Source of the DNA: Quillaja saponaria
Taxonomy: Eukaryota; Streptophyta; Magnoliopsida; Fabales; Quillajaceae
DNA length: 64,000 nt
Direction: 5' to 3'
NCBI GenBank assembly: GCA_029379385.1
Contig: CM055611.1
Span: 23,712,092 to 23,776,091, forward strand
The notes under the pieces were generated by a model. It saw only the letters and a list, made by a program, of their open reading frames with translations, did no database searches and was not told the origin of the DNA. A program made the translations under genes and the position numbers. Positions within the stretch are counted from its first letter, which is position 1. Each line of letters starts with the position of its first letter. Below are positions 59,995 to 64,000 of this stretch, one piece after another.

Positions 59995-60741
59995 TTAATA
60001 CATTTTTGCATTTTTGTCAACATGAACTCCCAAATTCACCCTAGAAAACCTTGCAAATTCCTTCTCTAAATCTTTTTCAATCTCATCAGCAAGACTTTCT
60101 TCCCCAAGTCTCCTCAGCCCATTACTCAAAACCTTGATCACATACTCATCTGACTGAATACTAGACCCCCACCCACTCTTCTTCATTAAACCATAAATCC
60201 TGACCGTTGATTCCCTCCTATCAGCTCCAATCACACCCTTGATTAAATTTATAAGCCCCTTATCATCGCATTCAAATCCACCCTCCGATTCCAAATCAAG
60301 AATCAGACGGTCAATATCTTCCATCATCTCATTCCTCGCAAGCGCCTGTACTAACTCAGCGTACAGAGACAAATCCGGTTTGTATTCTGATCGGACGGTG
60401 GAGAAGACTTGAAGAGCTAAAACGAATTGATCTTGACGAAGAAGCTCCTTCAACGAGGCCAGAAGGTCGGCCTTGATTAAGCGAGAAATAGTTTTGGAAA
60501 TGAGATCTGGAAGATTTTTTGGGTTGGTTCTTTGAACCCGTTTGAGTGTTTGGACGGCTTGGATTGCTTCGATGCTCAGAATTCGACCTTTCACTAAGGG
60601 TCCACGGTTAGACCGTGGGCCACACCGTACGGGTAAGAAGCTTGAGGAGGTTGTAGCAATGGAGGTGGGGACGATTGGTTTGGGAATTAGGGTACGGTGG
60701 GATTTAAGGAAAGAGGGGTTTTGGTGAACAGAGGAAGCCAT
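59995..60741 (-). CDS. THA8L: THYLAKOID ASSEMBLY 8-like PPR protein, chloroplastic
   Basis: A single-exon gene of 248 aa. Residues 1-50 are Ser/Thr/Pro-rich with few acids (MASSVHQNPSFLKSHRTLIP), a typical plastid transit peptide. The mature part starts near CGPRSNRGPLVKGRILSIEA and contains about four helical PPR-like repeats, including LLRQDQFVLALQVFSTVRSE, LYAELVQALARNEM and the helix pair around GVIGADRRESTVRIYGLM. It ends in an amphipathic EKDLEKEFARFSRVNLG tail. THA8-family proteins are short PPR proteins of the plastid; THA8 itself aids splicing of group II introns. The frame continues upstream through a tRNA gene, so the ATG at 60741 is chosen because the transit peptide starts there. 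Confidence 0.9.
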   Translation of the reverse strand: MASSVHQNPSFLKSHRTLIPKPIVPTSIATTSSSFLPVRCGPRSNRGPLVKGRILSIEAIQAVQTLKRVQRTNPKNLPDLISKTISRLIKADLLASLKELLRQDQFVLALQVFSTVRSEYKPDLSLYAELVQALARNEMMEDIDRLILDLESEGGFECDDKGLINLIKGVIGADRRESTVRIYGLMKKSGWGSSIQSDEYVIKVLSNGLRRLGEESLADEIEKDLEKEFARFSRVNLGVHVDKNAKMY

Positions 60742-60852
60742 GATTTCTGAAGTTGAGAGCTGAAGTGGGTAAGAGTACGAAAGAAAGATAAAAGGGTGAG
60801 AGAATCTAGGTGTACAATGACGAATTTGCCCCTTACAGGAGGGGAGAAAGGG

Positions 60853-60868
60853 AAAAAAAAAATTAAAA
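60853..60868 (-). terminator. RNA polymerase III terminator of tRNA-Ser
   Basis: On the minus strand the tRNA is followed at once by TTTT and, four bases on, by ten T residues. Confidence 0.8.
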
Positions 60869-60950
60869 CGTCGACAGCAGGATTCGAACCTGCGCAGGCA
60901 AAGCCCAACAGATTTCGAGTCTGTCTCCTTAACCACTCGGACATATCGAC
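60869..60950 (-). tRNA. tRNA-Ser (anticodon CGA)
   Basis: 82 nt. The acceptor stem starts GTCGATA and pairs with TGTCGAC through one T-G pair, with G as discriminator. The anticodon arm is ACAGA-CTCGAAA-TCTGT, giving anticodon CGA, which reads UCG. The variable arm is long, as expected for Ser, and the T arm contains the B-box GGTTCGAACC. No intron and no CCA are encoded. It lies 128 bp upstream of the THA8-like ATG on the same strand. Confidence 0.95.
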
Positions 60951-61530
60951 GTAGTTGAATTTTAAGTCTCTAAATAATTTACAAATCCGAAGCTCCACAT
61001 GGAAAGTGGACCAAAAATTAGGCTATGGAAAAATAATATGCTGAGAAGCCCATCTGTGCCCTTAATAATTTTCGAGCTACCAAAATTATATTTTTTTTCG
61101 GTTTAGTGGGGTCAGGTGATATTACCTATGTACTTGGACCAAAGTTTGTTTGATATATATATTATAAAAATTAGATTAATCTATAAGTTAGATTGTCAAA
61201 GTTATATGTACACAAATCTGATATTATTATATGTTTAATTTTACATATGTAAAATGAGTATATATCAAATATGTATTTGATATGATGTTCATGGAATAAG
61301 CCAGTTTGTGCGTGAAATTACTACTTATGATATATATAAATTAAGTTAATTGTTATATAAATTATATAAGTCAAATTTATAAAAAATAAATTAAATATTA
61401 ATGAACACTATTTTAAAATATTATATTGTAAAATTATTATTTTAAACTAATTCATAGTGTATAACAATTACTTAAAAATAAAATAGTTTGATGGAGAATG
61501 AGTTGAGAAGATATGACGAGGATAAAGAGT

Positions 61531-61554
61531 ATTATTATTATTATTATTATTATT
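61531..61554. repeat. ATT microsatellite
   Basis: Eight uninterrupted ATT units. Confidence 0.9.
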
Positions 61555-62280
61555 CAAAAGTTTAAGAGTATGTACAAAATTTTACTCTCACATACTAGAA
61601 AGGATTCTTAATTAGTTGCTAAAAATGTACTTGTACCAATTGAGTAAAATTTTCAGAGTAATTGAATCCAATCGTCTGATTGAGATATCCAAATGCACCT
61701 AATTGATCAATTAGATTCTCCAATCGATAATTGATTATGTTTCAATTTGTATACCAAACGAGCTTTAATTTACAAATACAGTTTAATAAAATACATATCA
61801 TCCATATTAAAATTAAAAAATTCATGAGAATTTTACAATGACTTTTCCAAGATTTTGAACACATTTTTTTTAAACTATAATAGACCAACCCCTTCGGGAT
61901 TTAAAGTCAATATTTTCTTTAATCCTAAAGATATTACTAGCATTGGTATATGCATTGACAGGCATGAGTCTCCTTCCACCAAAACCCACTATACCCAGCA
62001 CTTTCAACTATCTCAAAGTGATAAGCAACTCAATTTCCAACATCTCTTTGGGATTGAAATTCCATCAATTATATCATGACAAACAATGGGAATTCATAAT
62101 TATCTTCCCCTATATTCTCCTTGATCAACATCATTGCACCTTTGAAAGTAAATTTAAAGGCAGATTCCAAGAAAATAATTTCCACTAAAGAACTAGCTAG
62201 TTTTCCTTTTCCTTGTACGTAGATGCAGAACTAACCCAACTAGGATTTCTTTTTCAAAGGAGGCTTTTTTATTTTTTTTT

Positions 62281-62305
62281 GGGGGGGGGGGGGGGGGGGG
62301 GGGGG
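62281..62305. repeat. Poly-G tract, 25 nt
   Basis: Twenty-five G in a row, preceded by a T/A run and followed by TGGTGGGGG. Confidence 0.9.
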
Positions 62306-64000
62306 TGGTGGGGGAGAGAGGAATAATTAGAGTTAGAGTTGGGTTTGGTGTTCACCCTGTTAGGAAAGTGGCTGGTACCTGGTCAAGCCAAATTGGAGGA
62401 GAAAAAGTGCACTCTCATGAGTCTTCCCCATCAAACCATATGACAAGATCACATTCTTTGAACCAAAAGAGATGGTTGAGACTAAATAACATCTACAAGC
62501 ACAAGAAAGGTCTTATAGCGACTAGCAATTAGATTACATACACATCTCAAAAAATTCGCTAGCTACCCCGAGTCCTGGAATAATTGAGAGAAATTTTTGA
62601 AAAATATTGTGAGTTGCTGCTATATGTTCTGCATTCATTTGGCTAATCTGCAGCGATGTCCCTTCACACTTAACTGATTAACCCTTATGCAGAACATGCG
62701 TACTACACTTCTGGTTTTAACTTTCATGTCATCCTCATCTGGCTTTTTGTACTCATTGATTAGCATCCCATTTTCAGTACGTAATGGTAAATTCTTGTTA
62801 ATTAGCACAATTGTTAAGGTAATTATTTGCAAGCCTAACATGAAGTTGAGGTTTTCAGGGACTATAAGAGTCCTCCTTGCACTACACAAGTACTCTTGTA
62901 ATGATAATAACAAGTTTGATAATAAAGGACAGGTTCCTCATGACTAAAGCCCATGGCATGTGAAAAAGCTGTATTACTCCAATTCACCAACCTGAACCTG
63001 CAACTTATTCTGATTCTGATTCAATTACTATATATGTTTCTATGATGTGAGTGTGGTGGTCGCAGCTTCAATATGGTCCATCTTGGCCTAGCTAGCTAGG
63101 ATCTGGCTACTTCCCAAACTTTTGGATTGAAAATGATTGTTCATATTAAAAAAAAAACCTATTCTAATCTCATGTTGCCACAATCAAACATGAATTTTAG
63201 TAAACTAGTTATTAGCTCAATTCACAAAAATACTTTACAAGAGTTCAAACCATTTGATGATAATAACGTTGACACATTTTATATACGTGTCATAAGCTAG
63301 GTAATTAACCGAACGCTTGTCATCAAAAAATGACAACACTAGCTAGAATATATATTTTAATGATAATTAAATAGGATTATCATTTTTCTGTAAACTTGTT
63401 AAAATATTGCAATTTGGAAGTAGATCTTTGACTATCTTCCTTATCCAAGTAAACAGGTTTGGATGAGATCAAATGAGTAAGAAGTGCACTAGCTAGAGCC
63501 AACAAGTAGTTATCTATGGGAGGGCCAAGCATGTCCTGTGGTACTAATTAATTGAAGTGCCAGCCAGCCAGTTCTCTCTAAAACTTTTTAGCAAAGCAAG
63601 GGGATCAAATGGGACATCATGGTCCATGCACAGTATAGTAATTAACTTGTTAAATTGTTATTGTCATCATAATCTATCCCCAAATCATCATTCAACATAA
63701 AAACAAAGTTTTATTAACACATCCAAAGCATTTGATTGATAGAAAAGACTTTGACATATTGTTGCCCTCTCTAGAACTATTAAGAATTTAAATCACTACT
63801 AATAGATGCTAATGAGCATATCTCAATTAGTACTTGACAAATTCATGACACACTTTTTTACTCAGATTCAAGCTTGAACGCTGTTTAAAAATCTCATCTA
63901 ACAGATTAACTTTAAGATTTCAGATTGTAAACAGCTAATTATGGCTACTGACAATCTGACATGGTATAGTTGTCAAGGCATGTCCTCTGCTAGTTGTCGC

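Larger units (their letters stand above)
60951..64000. other. Gene-free stretch at the right end of the window
   Basis: About 3 kb of mostly A/T-rich DNA. It contains an ATT microsatellite and a 25-bp G-run. Short open frames on both strands near 62635-62947 overlap each other and show no family features. No RNA gene was recognised. Confidence 0.5.

Noticed and set aside
62635..62947. Overlapping open frames on both strands (92 and 86 codons)
   Set aside because: No start context, splice or family signal; the mirror overlap suggests chance.
1..64000. CRISPR arrays, bacterial operons, riboswitches
   Set aside because: No regularly spaced repeats of that kind; the window is plant nuclear DNA.

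Overview
This is a nuclear chromosome segment of a eudicot plant. It has AT-rich intergenic DNA, split genes with GT-AG introns, and a tRNA with Pol III signals. Its proteins resemble Arabidopsis families throughout. No species can be named from sequence alone.

Layout. (1) 0.36-5.3 kb, plus strand: a plastidic-glucose-transporter-type sugar porter, 5' end missing. (2) 7.6-8.8 kb, plus: CcmH, mitochondrial cytochrome c maturation. (3) 9.8-11.3 kb, plus: a PLAC8 (cell number regulator) protein with a disturbed last exon. (4) 13.0-19.8 kb, plus: malonyl-CoA synthetase AAE13, with an upstream exon that adds a mitochondrial presequence, one AT-AC (U12-type) intron and one GC-AG intron. (5) 20.2-27.6 kb, plus: a tandem array of hotdog acyl-CoA thioesterases, built as dimers of a broken copy and an intact copy. 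(6) 27.8-30.8 kb, minus: an NPF1-type (NRT1/PTR) transporter whose C-terminus is a coding minisatellite. (7) 32,864-40,920: a complete Mutator-like element (MULE) of 8,057 bp with a perfect 10-bp target-site duplication. It carries a transposase with all expected motifs and a four-exon plant-mobile-domain (PMD) gene. Its terminal inverted repeats are strings of perfect palindromes. (8) 43.3-47.0 kb, minus: an isochorismatase-family pseudogene. (9) 48.3-51.2 kb, minus: a bHLH68-type transcription factor. (10) 54.3-57.9 kb, minus: PEX2. (11) 58.6-59.5 kb: a Myb/SANT-type transposon relic. (12) 60.0-60.7 kb, minus: THA8-like PPR protein, with tRNA-Ser(CGA) just upstream. (13) 61-64 kb: no gene seen.

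The order AAE13 - thioesterase - NPF1 - isochorismatase matches the neighbour order I know from Arabidopsis At3g16170-At3g16190. The MULE therefore landed inside an old conserved block, about 2 kb upstream of the NPF1 start, and the isochorismatase beyond it has decayed. The housekeeping genes serve organelles: plastid sugar exchange, mitochondrial heme attachment and malonyl-CoA supply, peroxisome import, and plastid RNA processing.

Most worth a second look: the MULE with its PMD passenger and palindrome-module termini, the U12 intron and dual start of AAE13, the dimeric thioesterase array, and the NPF C-terminal repeat. Exon limits were read by hand from splice signals and reading frame. 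I ran no database search.
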